From Caulobacter sp048541825 (lineage in GTDB: Bacteria > Pseudomonadota > Alphaproteobacteria > Caulobacterales > Caulobacteraceae): a stretch of DNA of 64,000 nt. Positions 36,336 to 43,991 of this stretch are shown here, in pieces. The stretch covers positions 3,658,001 through 3,722,000 of the forward strand of contig NZ_CP183332.1 in the NCBI RefSeq assembly GCF_048541825.1, given 5' to 3'. How positions within the stretch are numbered: position 1 is the stretch's first letter; each line of letters opens with the position of its first letter. The translations under genes and the position numbers were made by a program. The notes under the pieces were generated by a model. That model was not told where the DNA came from. It ran no database searches and saw nothing but the letters and a program-made list of their open reading frames with translations.

Positions 36336-37358
36336 TCAGAGCTTCGCTTTCCGGATCACGAACCGCCGCCCGATGAAGGCCGCCGGGTCGATCGACATCA
36401 CCCGCAGGATCGCGCCTGAACCCGCCCTGCGCCGCGCCTGAACCGTCTTGCGGTCGGCCAGCACCGCGTCCAGCGCCGGCTGTGTCAGTGCCGCCTTGAT
36501 GCCGCGCACCGCCGGCCCGGCGTCGCCCCGGCGCAGGTGCAGGAGCAGCAGGCCCGCCGTCACCGCCACATGCAGCGGCGTGGTCAGCCACAGCAGCAGC
36601 GGCGGGGTGTTCTTGATGAAGGTCCAGATGCGGTTGCGCGAGCCGTGGAAGATGGCGAAGTCCGAGCGCACGCCGGTGCTGGCCGAGCCCACATGGGCCA
36701 CCCGCGCATCCGGCAGCAGCAGGGTCGTCCGCCCGGTCAGGCGCAGGCGATAGCCCAGATCCACATCCTCGCAGTAGCAGAAGAACCGCTCGTCAAAGCC
36801 GCCGAGGTCTTCAAACAGCGCCTTGTCGATCAGCATGGCCGCGCCGCATGACGAGAACACCTCGCCCTCCGGCAGGTTCGCCGGCAGCCTGCGGCCATAG
36901 CCGCCCCGGAAGGGAATCCCGGCCGAGGTCATGTTGTCGCCGGCCCCGTCCAGCACGGCCGGATCGTCGGCCGAGGTCTGCAGCGAGGCGAAGCTCTCGA
37001 CGGTCGAATGCCGGGCCGCGCCGTCCATCAGGGCGGCCAGCCAGCCGGGCTCGGGATAGGCGTCGGGATTGAGCAGGGCCAGCCAGCGGCCCCTCGCCGA
37101 CTTGACCGCCAGATTATTGCCGGCCGCGAAGCCCAGATTGGCGCCCGGCTCGAGGAAGCGGATCGCCGGGTCAGCGGCGACGGCGGCCTGGGGCGCGCCG
37201 TCGGTCGAGGCGTTGTCGACCAGCAGGATTTCGAAATCGGTGAAGGTCTGGGCGGCCAGCCCCGCCAGGCAGCGTTGCAGGGTCGGACCGCTCTCATACG
37301 AGACGATGATCACGCTGATGCTTGGCGCGCTCTTGTCATCGGCGGTTCCAGACGGCAT
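36336..37358 (-). CDS. Family 2 glycosyltransferase, rhamnosyltransferase-like
   Basis: A 340-residue GT-A enzyme. The GT2 domain starts with SVIIVSYESGPTLQRCL and has VDNASTDGAP, the metal-binding LLNPDAYPEPGWL, and FFCYCEDVDLGYRL near the catalytic base. A membrane-associated segment follows (about 265-285, TPPLLLWLTTPLHVAV). The start is ATG 37358 (MPSGTADDKS). Relatives transfer rhamnose or similar sugars in O-antigen synthesis. Divergent from rfbC at 33 bases, which supports that link. Confidence 0.88.
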   Translation of the reverse strand: MPSGTADDKSAPSISVIIVSYESGPTLQRCLAGLAAQTFTDFEILLVDNASTDGAPQAAVAADPAIRFLEPGANLGFAAGNNLAVKSARGRWLALLNPDAYPEPGWLAALMDGAARHSTVESFASLQTSADDPAVLDGAGDNMTSAGIPFRGGYGRRLPANLPEGEVFSSCGAAMLIDKALFEDLGGFDERFFCYCEDVDLGYRLRLTGRTTLLLPDARVAHVGSASTGVRSDFAIFHGSRNRIWTFIKNTPPLLLWLTTPLHVAVTAGLLLLHLRRGDAGPAVRGIKAALTQPALDAVLADRKTVQARRRAGSGAILRVMSIDPAAFIGRRFVIRKAKL

Positions 37359-37391
37359 CGGTGGCGAACTTGTCCCTGGAGCGTTCTGGTC

Positions 37392-37955
37392 ATGAAAATC
37401 ACCCCCCTGGCGATTCCCGAGGTCCTGCTTATCACGCCCGCCCGGCATGGCGACGAGCGCGGCTGGTTTTCCGAGACCTTCCGTCAGTCGGCGCTGGAGG
37501 AGGCTGGCTTCACCCGCCCCTTCGTGCAGGACAACCATGTGCGCTCGACCACCCGCGGCATCCAGCGCGGCCTGCACTATCAGAAGCCGCCCCACGCCCA
37601 GGACAAGCTGCTGCGCTGCGTGGTCGGGTCGATCTTCGATGTGGCCGTCGACATCCGCAAAGGCTCGCCGACCTATGGCCAGTGGGTAGGGGCAGAGCTG
37701 TCGGCGGAAAACCGCCAGCAGCTGCTGGTGCCGCAGGGCTTCGCCCACGGCTATTGCACGCTCAGCGACGACTGCGAGGTGCTCTACAAGTGCACCGACT
37801 ACTACACCCCGTCGGCCGAGGGCGGCGTGCGCTGGAACGACCCGGCCATCGGCATCGACTGGACCATCGCCAATGCCGACATCGGGGCCAATGCCCGCGA
37901 CGAGGCCGCGCCCCTGCTGGCCGAGATCGACTCGCCGTTCGTTTACGAGGCCTAA
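37392..37955 (+). CDS. rfbC: dTDP-4-dehydrorhamnose 3,5-epimerase, RfbC/RmlC
   Basis: Third enzyme of dTDP-rhamnose synthesis. The 187-residue cupin-fold protein has the catalytic His in IQRGLHYQ, the opening GDERGWFSETFRQ, and VPQGFAHGYCTLSDD with the active-site Tyr region. ATG 37392 gives the normal length. It is separated from rfbA/B/D, so the four rhamnose genes are on two strands. Confidence 0.95.
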   Translation: MKITPLAIPEVLLITPARHGDERGWFSETFRQSALEEAGFTRPFVQDNHVRSTTRGIQRGLHYQKPPHAQDKLLRCVVGSIFDVAVDIRKGSPTYGQWVGAELSAENRQQLLVPQGFAHGYCTLSDDCEVLYKCTDYYTPSAEGGVRWNDPAIGIDWTIANADIGANARDEAAPLLAEIDSPFVYEA

Positions 37956-37957
37956 AA

Positions 37958-38072
37958 TCCTCCCCCTGAGGGGGGAGGCGACCGAAGGTCGGAGGGGGAA
38001 GTCGGCAATGAATGGGCCGGGACTTCCCCCTCCGTCGGCTCCGCCGACACCTCCCCCGCCAGGGGGAGGACT
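37958..38072. repeat. CCTCCCCC-type inverted repeat
   Basis: A palindromic element with small internal hairpins in each arm (CCTCCCCCTGAGGGGG on the left, CCCGCCAGGGGGAGGA on the right) and longer complementarity between the GGGGGAAGTC and GACTTCCCCC inner ends. It follows rfbC by 2 bases. The right half is nearly the same as in the element at 40304-40421. Confidence 0.75.
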
Positions 38073-38090
38073 TGCTCACAAGGACCGCGC

Positions 38091-39005
38091 ATGACCGGCT
38101 TCACCGACCTGTTCTGGACCTCTGGCGAAGGCCTGCCGCTGCACGCCCGCGACTACGCCCCGATGGGCATTGTTGGGGGCGAAACCACCGGTCTGCCGGT
38201 GATCTGCATCCACGGCCTGACCCGCAACGCCCGCGATTTTGAGGATCTGGCACCCCTGATCGCCGCCACGGGCCGCCGCGTGCTGGCGGTCGATGTGCGC
38301 GGTCGGGGCCTGTCGGCCTGGGATCCGCAGCCGCTGAACTATCACCCCGGGACCTATGCCGGCGACATCGTGGCCCTGCTGGCCGCCACCGGGATCGAGC
38401 GGGCGGTGTTCGTCGGCACCAGCATGGGCGGCCTGATCACCATGGTCCTGGCGTCGTTCAAGCCGGAAGCCATCGCGGCGGTGGTGCTCAACGATGTCGG
38501 ACCCGAACTTTCGCCGGTCGGCCTGACCCGCATCGCCGCCTATGCCGGCGGGGCCAGCCGGTTCGAGACCTGGCCCGAGGCCGTCGACTATGCCCGCCGC
38601 ATCAACCAGGCGGCCTTTCCCGCCCATGGCGACGCCGACTGGGACCGGTTCGCGCGCCGGGTCTTCGATGAGAAGGACGGCGGCTTTGTCCTGGCCTGCG
38701 ATCCGGACATCTCCGCCCCGATCAAGGCGGCTGCGGCCGCCGCGAAGGACTCCGCCGACAAGACCGGCGCCTCGGCCCTGGCGCCGGACATGTATCCGCT
38801 GTTCCGCGCCCTGACGAAGGACCGCCCGGTGCTGCTGGTGCGCGGCGGCATTTCCGACCTGATCGACCCGCCGATCGTGGAACGAATGTGCGCCGCCGCG
38901 CCTGACATGGCGGTGGTCGAGGTTCCCGGCGTCGGTCACGCGCCAATGCTCACCGAGCCAGAGGCCTGGACCGCCATCGCCGACCTGCTGGATCGCGCGG
39001 CCTGA
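38091..39005 (+). CDS. Alpha/beta hydrolase
   Basis: A 304-residue alpha/beta-hydrolase. The oxyanion segment is ICIHGLTRN, the nucleophile Ser111 sits in GTSMGG, a catalytic-type Asp is near ISDLIDPP and the His is in GVGHAPML. There is no signal peptide, so it acts in the cytoplasm. The substrate is unknown; esterase, lactonase or C-C hydrolase activity are all possible. Confidence 0.88.
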   Translation: MTGFTDLFWTSGEGLPLHARDYAPMGIVGGETTGLPVICIHGLTRNARDFEDLAPLIAATGRRVLAVDVRGRGLSAWDPQPLNYHPGTYAGDIVALLAATGIERAVFVGTSMGGLITMVLASFKPEAIAAVVLNDVGPELSPVGLTRIAAYAGGASRFETWPEAVDYARRINQAAFPAHGDADWDRFARRVFDEKDGGFVLACDPDISAPIKAAAAAAKDSADKTGASALAPDMYPLFRALTKDRPVLLVRGGISDLIDPPIVERMCAAAPDMAVVEVPGVGHAPMLTEPEAWTAIADLLDRAA

Positions 39006-39090
39006 AGCGCCGCAAGGCGTGCGGAGCGCGGGTCGACTGTGCTAGACGCGCCGGGACGCCGCCTTTGTTCCGCGTCCAGACAGGTAGCCC

Positions 39091-40293
39091 ATGACTCTCG
39101 ACCTCGCCGCCATCCAGGCCGCCGCCGGCCGCCTTAAGGGCCATATCGAGCGCACCCCGTGCCGCTATTCCAAGACCCTGTCGAAGATTACCGGCGCCGA
39201 GGTCTGGGTGAAGTTCGAGAACCTGCAGTTCACGGCCGCCTACAAGGAGCGCGGCGCGCTCAACAAACTCATGCTCTTGTCCGACGCCGAGAAGGCCAAG
39301 GGCGTCATCGCCGCCAGCGCCGGCAACCATGCCCAGGGCCTGGCCTATCACGGCGCCCGGCTGGGCGTGCCCGTGACCATCGTCATGCCCAAGACCACGC
39401 CCTTCGTGAAGGTGCAGCACACCCGCGACTTCGGCGCGACGGTGATCATCGAGGGCGAAAGCTATGACGACGCCAATGCCCACGCCCTGCGCCTGCGCGA
39501 AGAGCAGGGCCTGACCTTCGTCCACCCGTTCGACGACTACGACATCATGGCTGGCCAGGGCACCATCGCCCTGGAGATGCTGGAAGACGCGCCCGATCTG
39601 GAGATCCTGCCGGTGCCGATCGGCGGCGGCGGCCTGATCAGCGGCGTGGCCACGGCGGCCAAGGCGCTGAAGCCCGACATCCGGATCATCGGCTGCGAGC
39701 CGGCCATGTATCCATCCTTCACCGCCAAGATGCGCGGCATTACCGCCCATTGCGGCGGCCAGACCATTGCCGAGGGCGTGGCGGTCAAGACCGTGGGCGA
39801 GCTGACCTATGGCGTCGCCCGCCCGCTGATCGACGATGTTCTGCTGCTGGAAGAGCCGCATATCGAGCAGGCTGTGGCGCTGTACTGCAATGTCGAGAAG
39901 ACCATCGCCGAGGGCGCAGGCGCGGCCTCGCTGGCGGCGCTGCTGGCCTATCCGGAACGCTTCCGGGGCAAGAAGTGCGGCCTGATCCTGTGCGGCGGCA
40001 ATATCGACACCCGCCTGCTGGCCTCGGTGCTGACCCGCGAACTGGTCCGCGCCCAGCGGCTGGTGTCCCTGCGCATCGTCGGCGACGACCGCCCGGGCCT
40101 GCTGTCGACCGTGGCCAATGTGATCGGCGTGATGGGCGCCAATATCATCGAGGTCAACCACAACCGCCTGGCCCTGGACGTGCCGGCCAAGGGCGCGGAG
40201 TTCGACATCACCATCGAGACCCGCGACGCCCAGCACACCCAGGAAATCATCGACGCCCTGCGCGAGAAGGGCTATCCGCCGCGGCCGGTTTAG
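39091..40293 (+). CDS. ilvA: Threonine ammonia-lyase with ACT domain
   Basis: Deaminates threonine to 2-oxobutyrate, feeding isoleucine synthesis or threonine breakdown. The 400-residue protein has the PLP lysine K52 in TAAYKERGAL, the substrate loop SAGNHAQGLAYH, the glycine-rich GGGGLISG phosphate loop and a C-terminal ACT domain (about 325-400, RIVGDDRPGLLSTVANVIG). The single ACT and length place it nearer the 400-residue catabolic/anabolic hybrid class than E. coli IlvA (about 514 residues). Confidence 0.94.
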   Translation: MTLDLAAIQAAAGRLKGHIERTPCRYSKTLSKITGAEVWVKFENLQFTAAYKERGALNKLMLLSDAEKAKGVIAASAGNHAQGLAYHGARLGVPVTIVMPKTTPFVKVQHTRDFGATVIIEGESYDDANAHALRLREEQGLTFVHPFDDYDIMAGQGTIALEMLEDAPDLEILPVPIGGGGLISGVATAAKALKPDIRIIGCEPAMYPSFTAKMRGITAHCGGQTIAEGVAVKTVGELTYGVARPLIDDVLLLEEPHIEQAVALYCNVEKTIAEGAGAASLAALLAYPERFRGKKCGLILCGGNIDTRLLASVLTRELVRAQRLVSLRIVGDDRPGLLSTVANVIGVMGANIIEVNHNRLALDVPAKGAEFDITIETRDAQHTQEIIDALREKGYPPRPV

Positions 40294-40303
40294 AGGAGCA
40301 AAG

Positions 40304-40421
40304 TCCTCCCCCTGAAGGGGGAGGCGGCCGGAGGCCGGTGGGGGTAGACCGCAATGAGTCAGCAGTCACTTCCCCCTCCGTCGGCCCGAATGGGCCGACA
40401 CCTCCCCCGCCAGGGGGAGGA
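40304..40421. repeat. CCTCCCCC-type inverted repeat (second copy)
   Basis: Starts about 10 bases after ilvA and ends just before the FKBP gene's stop. Its right part (CTTCCCCCTCCGTCGG ... CCCGCCAGGGGGAGGA) matches the right part of the element at 37958-38072, while the left arm and loop differ. Placed between convergent genes. Confidence 0.75.
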
Positions 40422-40431
40422 TTTACGATCG

Positions 40432-40929
40432 CTACCCCTTCGGCGTCCCCGTCGGCGCGCGCAGCACGTCGATCAGCTCGATCCTGAAGATCATCACGCT
40501 GTTGCCGGGGATCGGGCCCTTGTCCTGGGCGCCATAGCCCAGGGCCGGCGGCACATAGAGCATCCACTCGTCGCCGGCCTTCATGCGCTGCAGGGCGATG
40601 ACCCAGGCCGGCACCAGGCCGTCCAGCGGGAACGAGGCGGGCGCGCCGCGCTCGTAGCTGCTGTCGAAGATCGTGCCGTCGATCAGCTTGCCCTCATAGT
40701 GAACCTTCACCTCGTCGGCGCGGGTGGGATGCATGCCGCCGTTCGGGCCCGAGCGGACGATCTTGTACTGCAGGCCCTCGGGCAGGGTGACCACGCCCGG
40801 TTCCTTGGCGTTCTTGGCCATGAAGGCGTCGGCGGCCAGCAGGTTTTCCGAGGCCTTCTTGTTGCCGCAGCCGGCCAGAGAGGCGGCGGCGCCGGCGGTC
40901 AGAAGGGTGAGCAGGGTGCGACGATGCAT
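40432..40929 (-). CDS. FKBP-type peptidyl-prolyl isomerase, probable lipoprotein
   Basis: A 165-residue envelope foldase. The N-terminus has a signal peptide ending in a lipobox (TAGAAASLAGC), so the protein is probably lipid-anchored facing the periplasm. The FKBP domain (about 60-160) has VHYEGKLIDGTIFDSSYERG and PPALGYGAQ. ATG 40929 is preferred because GGAGG lies 5 bases upstream. Basic residues before the hydrophobic stretch (MHRRTLL) suit Sec or possibly Tat export. Confidence 0.92.
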   Translation of the reverse strand: MHRRTLLTLLTAGAAASLAGCGNKKASENLLAADAFMAKNAKEPGVVTLPEGLQYKIVRSGPNGGMHPTRADEVKVHYEGKLIDGTIFDSSYERGAPASFPLDGLVPAWVIALQRMKAGDEWMLYVPPALGYGAQDKGPIPGNSVMIFRIELIDVLRAPTGTPKG

Positions 40930-41094
40930 GGAAGCCTCCGAAGACAATTGGCGTTTCAGCTAGCAGGCTCCGCGCGAAGATCAATCTTCCGCCTGCCGGA
41001 CGATCCTCGCCAGCGATGATTTCACGGAACGGTGGTGGCGTTTCGCCATTTCGCCCCCTAGAAACGGCCACCGCATAGGATTGATGAGGCGCTC

Positions 41095-41967
41095 ATGAAA
41101 CCCGTCCGCAAGGCTGTTCTTCCCGTCGCCGGCTTCGGCACGCGCGTGCTTCCGGGCACCAAGACGACCCCGAAGGAACTGCTGAACGTCGTGGACCGGC
41201 CGATCCTGTCCTATGTCGTGGCCGAGGCCCGCGCGGCGGGCATCGAGCACTTCATCTTCGTCACCGGTCGCGGCAAGGGCGCGATCGAGGACTATTTCGA
41301 CCATCACGTCGAGCTGGAGGCCGCCCTGGCGGCCAAGGGCAAGACGCAGATGCTGGACGAGCTGCTGGCCGAGCTGCCCAGGCCCGGCGAGATGAGCTTC
41401 GTGCGCCAGATGGCCCCGCTGGGCCTGGGCCACGCGGTGTGGTGCGCCCGCGACATCGTCGGCGACGAGCCCTTCGCCGTCCTGCTGCCCGACATGGTCA
41501 TGCACGCCCAGACCTCGGCCCTGGCCCAGGCCATCGAGGCCTATGACCAGGTCGGCGGCAATATCGTCGTGGTCGAGCCCTGCCCGGCCGGCCAGGCCCA
41601 CCAGTACGGCATTGTGGCGCTGGACGGCCAGGACGGTCGCCTGAACCGCATGACCGGCATGGTCGAAAAGCCGGCCAAGGGCACCGAGCCCTCCAACCTG
41701 TTCATCAGCGGCCGCTACATCCTGCAGCCCGAAATCTTCGATCTGCTGGCCAGCCAGGAGAAGGGCGCCGGCAACGAGATCCAGCTGACGGATTCGATGC
41801 TGAAGCTGATGGGGACCCAGGACTTCCACGCGCTGGAATACGAGGGGATCACCTATGACTGCGGCGACAAGATCGGCCTGCTGCGGGCCAATGTCGCCAT
41901 GGCCCTGGCCCATCCTGAGCTGGGCTCGGCGGCAAGGTCGGCGATCGAGGATCTGCTGAAGCTGTAA
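41095..41967 (+). CDS. galU: UTP-glucose-1-phosphate uridylyltransferase, GalU
   Basis: Makes UDP-glucose for glycans and other sugar nucleotides. The 290-residue protein has the signature GFGTRVLPGTKTTPKELL, the substrate-binding LLPDMVMHA and VEKPAKGTEPSN, and YDCGDKIGLLRAN near the end. Length is standard. A palindromic repeat starts 2 bases after its stop codon. Confidence 0.96.
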   Translation: MKPVRKAVLPVAGFGTRVLPGTKTTPKELLNVVDRPILSYVVAEARAAGIEHFIFVTGRGKGAIEDYFDHHVELEAALAAKGKTQMLDELLAELPRPGEMSFVRQMAPLGLGHAVWCARDIVGDEPFAVLLPDMVMHAQTSALAQAIEAYDQVGGNIVVVEPCPAGQAHQYGIVALDGQDGRLNRMTGMVEKPAKGTEPSNLFISGRYILQPEIFDLLASQEKGAGNEIQLTDSMLKLMGTQDFHALEYEGITYDCGDKIGLLRANVAMALAHPELGSAARSAIEDLLKL

Positions 41968-41968
41968 G

Positions 41969-42083
41969 ACTTGCCCCCTCCGGGCCGCTTCGCGACCCTC
42001 CTCCCCGGTAGGGGGAAGATGAGGTCGGCGCGCTTCATCTTCCCCCTACGGGGGAGGAGCGCGTCAGCGCGGAGGGGGCAAGT
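41969..42083. repeat. Inverted repeat between galU and queG, encoding the queG C-terminus
   Basis: Outer arms ACTTGCCCCCTCCG and its complement, and inner arms around CCCCGGTAGGGGGAAGATGA and its complement, fold into a two-part hairpin. The right half encodes the last 15 residues of QueG, whose TGA stop (42035-42037) lies in the apical part. It probably also terminates galU. Confidence 0.75.
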
Positions 42084-43204
42084 GTCCACTCCGCCAAGAC
42101 GTCGGAATCTTCCTCGGCAATCGTCGATAGCAGCGCCCTCGCCCGCTCCGGCGCCAGCCGCCGCGCCGCCCAGACCGCCGCCCCGCGCACCACCGGCGCC
42201 GGATCGCCCAGCAACGGCTCAACCACGCCCATCAGCCCGGCATCGCCGCTGTTGCCGATCGCGTAGAGCACATTGCGTACAAACCGATCCCGCCCGATGC
42301 GCTTGACCGGGCTCTTGGAAAACAGCGCCCGGAACGACAGGTCATCCAGCCCCGCCAGCTGCGCCAGAGACGGGCCCTTCAGCGCTTCGCGGGCGTGGAA
42401 CTTCGCCTCGCTGGAAACCTGGGCGAACTTGTTCCATGGGCAGACCGCGAGACAGTCGTCGCAGCCATAGATGCGGTTGCCCAGGGCGGGCCGGAACTCG
42501 GCCGGGATCGGGCCGGCCAGCTCGATGGTCAGGTAGGAGATGCAACGCCGGGCATCGAGGCGGTTGGGCTCCGGAAACGCCTGGGTGGGGCAGATGTCCA
42601 GGCAGGCCCGGCAGGAGCCGCAGTGATCCACCTCGGCGGCATCGGGCGGCAGGTCCAGCGTCGTCAGCACCGAGCCGAGGAACAGCCACGAGCCGAACGG
42701 CCGGGAGACCAGATTGGTGTGCTTGCCCTGCCAGCCGAGCCCCGCCCGCTGGGCCAGGGGCTTTTCCATCAGCGGGGCGGTGTCGACGAAGACCTTCACC
42801 TCATTGCCAAACCGCTGGTGCATCCAGCCGGCCAGCAGTTTCAGCCGCTTCTTGACCACGTCGTGATAGTCGTCGCCCTGGGCGTAGACCGAGATCGCCG
42901 CGCGATCGGAATGCTCCAGGGCGGTCAGCGGATCGTGGTCGGGGCCATAGTTCATGCCCAGCACCACGGCCGACCGGGCGTCGGTCCACATGGCGGTGGG
43001 GTGGCTGCGGCGCTGCAGGGTCTCTTCCATCCAGCCCATGTCGCCGTGGAAGCCCTGGGCGACGAAATCGGCCAGCCAGGTGCCGTTGGGCCAGGCGTCG
43101 GCGGCGCTGGCGAAGCCGCAGGCGTCAAAGCCCAGCCGCAGCGCCTCAGCGCGGATCTCGTCCTTCAGAGTTTGGTTCGGATGACTAGAAGTCGAGGTCG
43201 TCAT
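42035..43204 (-). CDS. queG: Epoxyqueuosine reductase, QueG
   Basis: Cobalamin-dependent last step of queuosine synthesis in tRNA. The 389-residue protein has an N-terminal domain, the two 4Fe-4S clusters in CGSCRACLDICPTQAF and CDDCLAVCPWNKF, and a C-terminal HEAT-repeat part (about 315-370). The last 15 residues (LAPSALTRSSPVGGR) are translated from a palindromic repeat and are unlikely to be ancestral. The start overlaps the upstream fzlA by 20 bases. Confidence 0.94.
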   Translation of the reverse strand: MTTSTSSHPNQTLKDEIRAEALRLGFDACGFASAADAWPNGTWLADFVAQGFHGDMGWMEETLQRRSHPTAMWTDARSAVVLGMNYGPDHDPLTALEHSDRAAISVYAQGDDYHDVVKKRLKLLAGWMHQRFGNEVKVFVDTAPLMEKPLAQRAGLGWQGKHTNLVSRPFGSWLFLGSVLTTLDLPPDAAEVDHCGSCRACLDICPTQAFPEPNRLDARRCISYLTIELAGPIPAEFRPALGNRIYGCDDCLAVCPWNKFAQVSSEAKFHAREALKGPSLAQLAGLDDLSFRALFSKSPVKRIGRDRFVRNVLYAIGNSGDAGLMGVVEPLLGDPAPVVRGAAVWAARRLAPERARALLSTIAEEDSDVLAEWTLAPSALTRSSPVGGR

Positions 43205-43871
43205 AATGCGCGGCCGGCGCGAGGCCGGGCCAGCGATCGGCCAGGATGGGCCTGAAGCAGGGCCTCGATTTGAGCTTCATGTACCACGTCTTGGCGGTCG
43301 GGAAGTCCTGCCAGGGCACATCGCCGAAATAGTCGATCACCGACAGGTGGGCGGCGGCGGCGAAGTCGGCCAGGCTCATGCGGCGGCCGGCCAGCCAGTC
43401 GCGGGTCTGCAGCAGGCCATCCACATAGGCCAGATGCTGGCGCAGGGCCTCGCGACCCCGACGAAGCGACGACAGATCGGGCGCGCCCAGCCGCAGCAGG
43501 CGCTTCTCCATCTTCTCGTGCAGCAGGAAGCCGTTAACCTCGTTGTCGAACTTGCGGTCGAACCACTGCAGCAGGCGGCGGGCCTCTGCGCGCTCGCTGG
43601 CGTCGCGGCCCAGCAGGGCCGGCTCGGGATCCTGCTCCTCGATATGTTCCAGGATGGCCCGGGTCTCGCAGACCACGGTCTTGCGCTCGCTGCGGATCTC
43701 GACCAGCACCGGGGTCACGCCCGACGGGTTCAGAGCCAGAAAGTCAGGCGCGCCTTCCCAATAGCGAACCTGCACCTCGGCGAAGGCCAGACGCTTTTCG
43801 CCCAGGGCCAGACGCACCTGTCGCGAGGCGGGGTCCAGGGGGAAGTGGTGAAGGGTGCGATCGACGCTCAT
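43185..43871 (-). CDS. fzlA: FtsZ-binding division protein FzlA (GST-like)
   Basis: A 228-residue GST-fold protein that in Caulobacter binds FtsZ, bends its filaments and is needed for constriction. With the start at ATG 43871 (MSVDRTL; a second ATG is at 43877), the residues reported as important for function fall in register: Trp38 in RYWEG, Glu119 in LLHEK and Asp227 in the C-terminal HYDDLDF. This agreement separates it from an ordinary glutathione transferase. The start region has TTAA half-sites resembling CtrA boxes (43919-43946). Co-transcribed with queG, overlapping by 20 bases. Confidence 0.88.
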   Translation of the reverse strand: MSVDRTLHHFPLDPASRQVRLALGEKRLAFAEVQVRYWEGAPDFLALNPSGVTPVLVEIRSERKTVVCETRAILEHIEEQDPEPALLGRDASERAEARRLLQWFDRKFDNEVNGFLLHEKMEKRLLRLGAPDLSSLRRGREALRQHLAYVDGLLQTRDWLAGRRMSLADFAAAAHLSVIDYFGDVPWQDFPTAKTWYMKLKSRPCFRPILADRWPGLAPAAHYDDLDF

Positions 43872-43991
43872 GCCCATTTACGCTCAGGCTGCATCAGCAG
43901 AGCGATGCGCCGGTTTGCTTAACAACCTGTTGCTGAACACTGTTAACCCAAGCAAAGCAGGTGTTTATGCGGCATTTTAGACCGGTGAAGC

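Noticed and set aside
43185..43871. Ordinary glutathione S-transferase
   Set aside because: The fold is GST-like, but residues and the C-terminal DLDF match FzlA, and the organism is Caulobacter-like.
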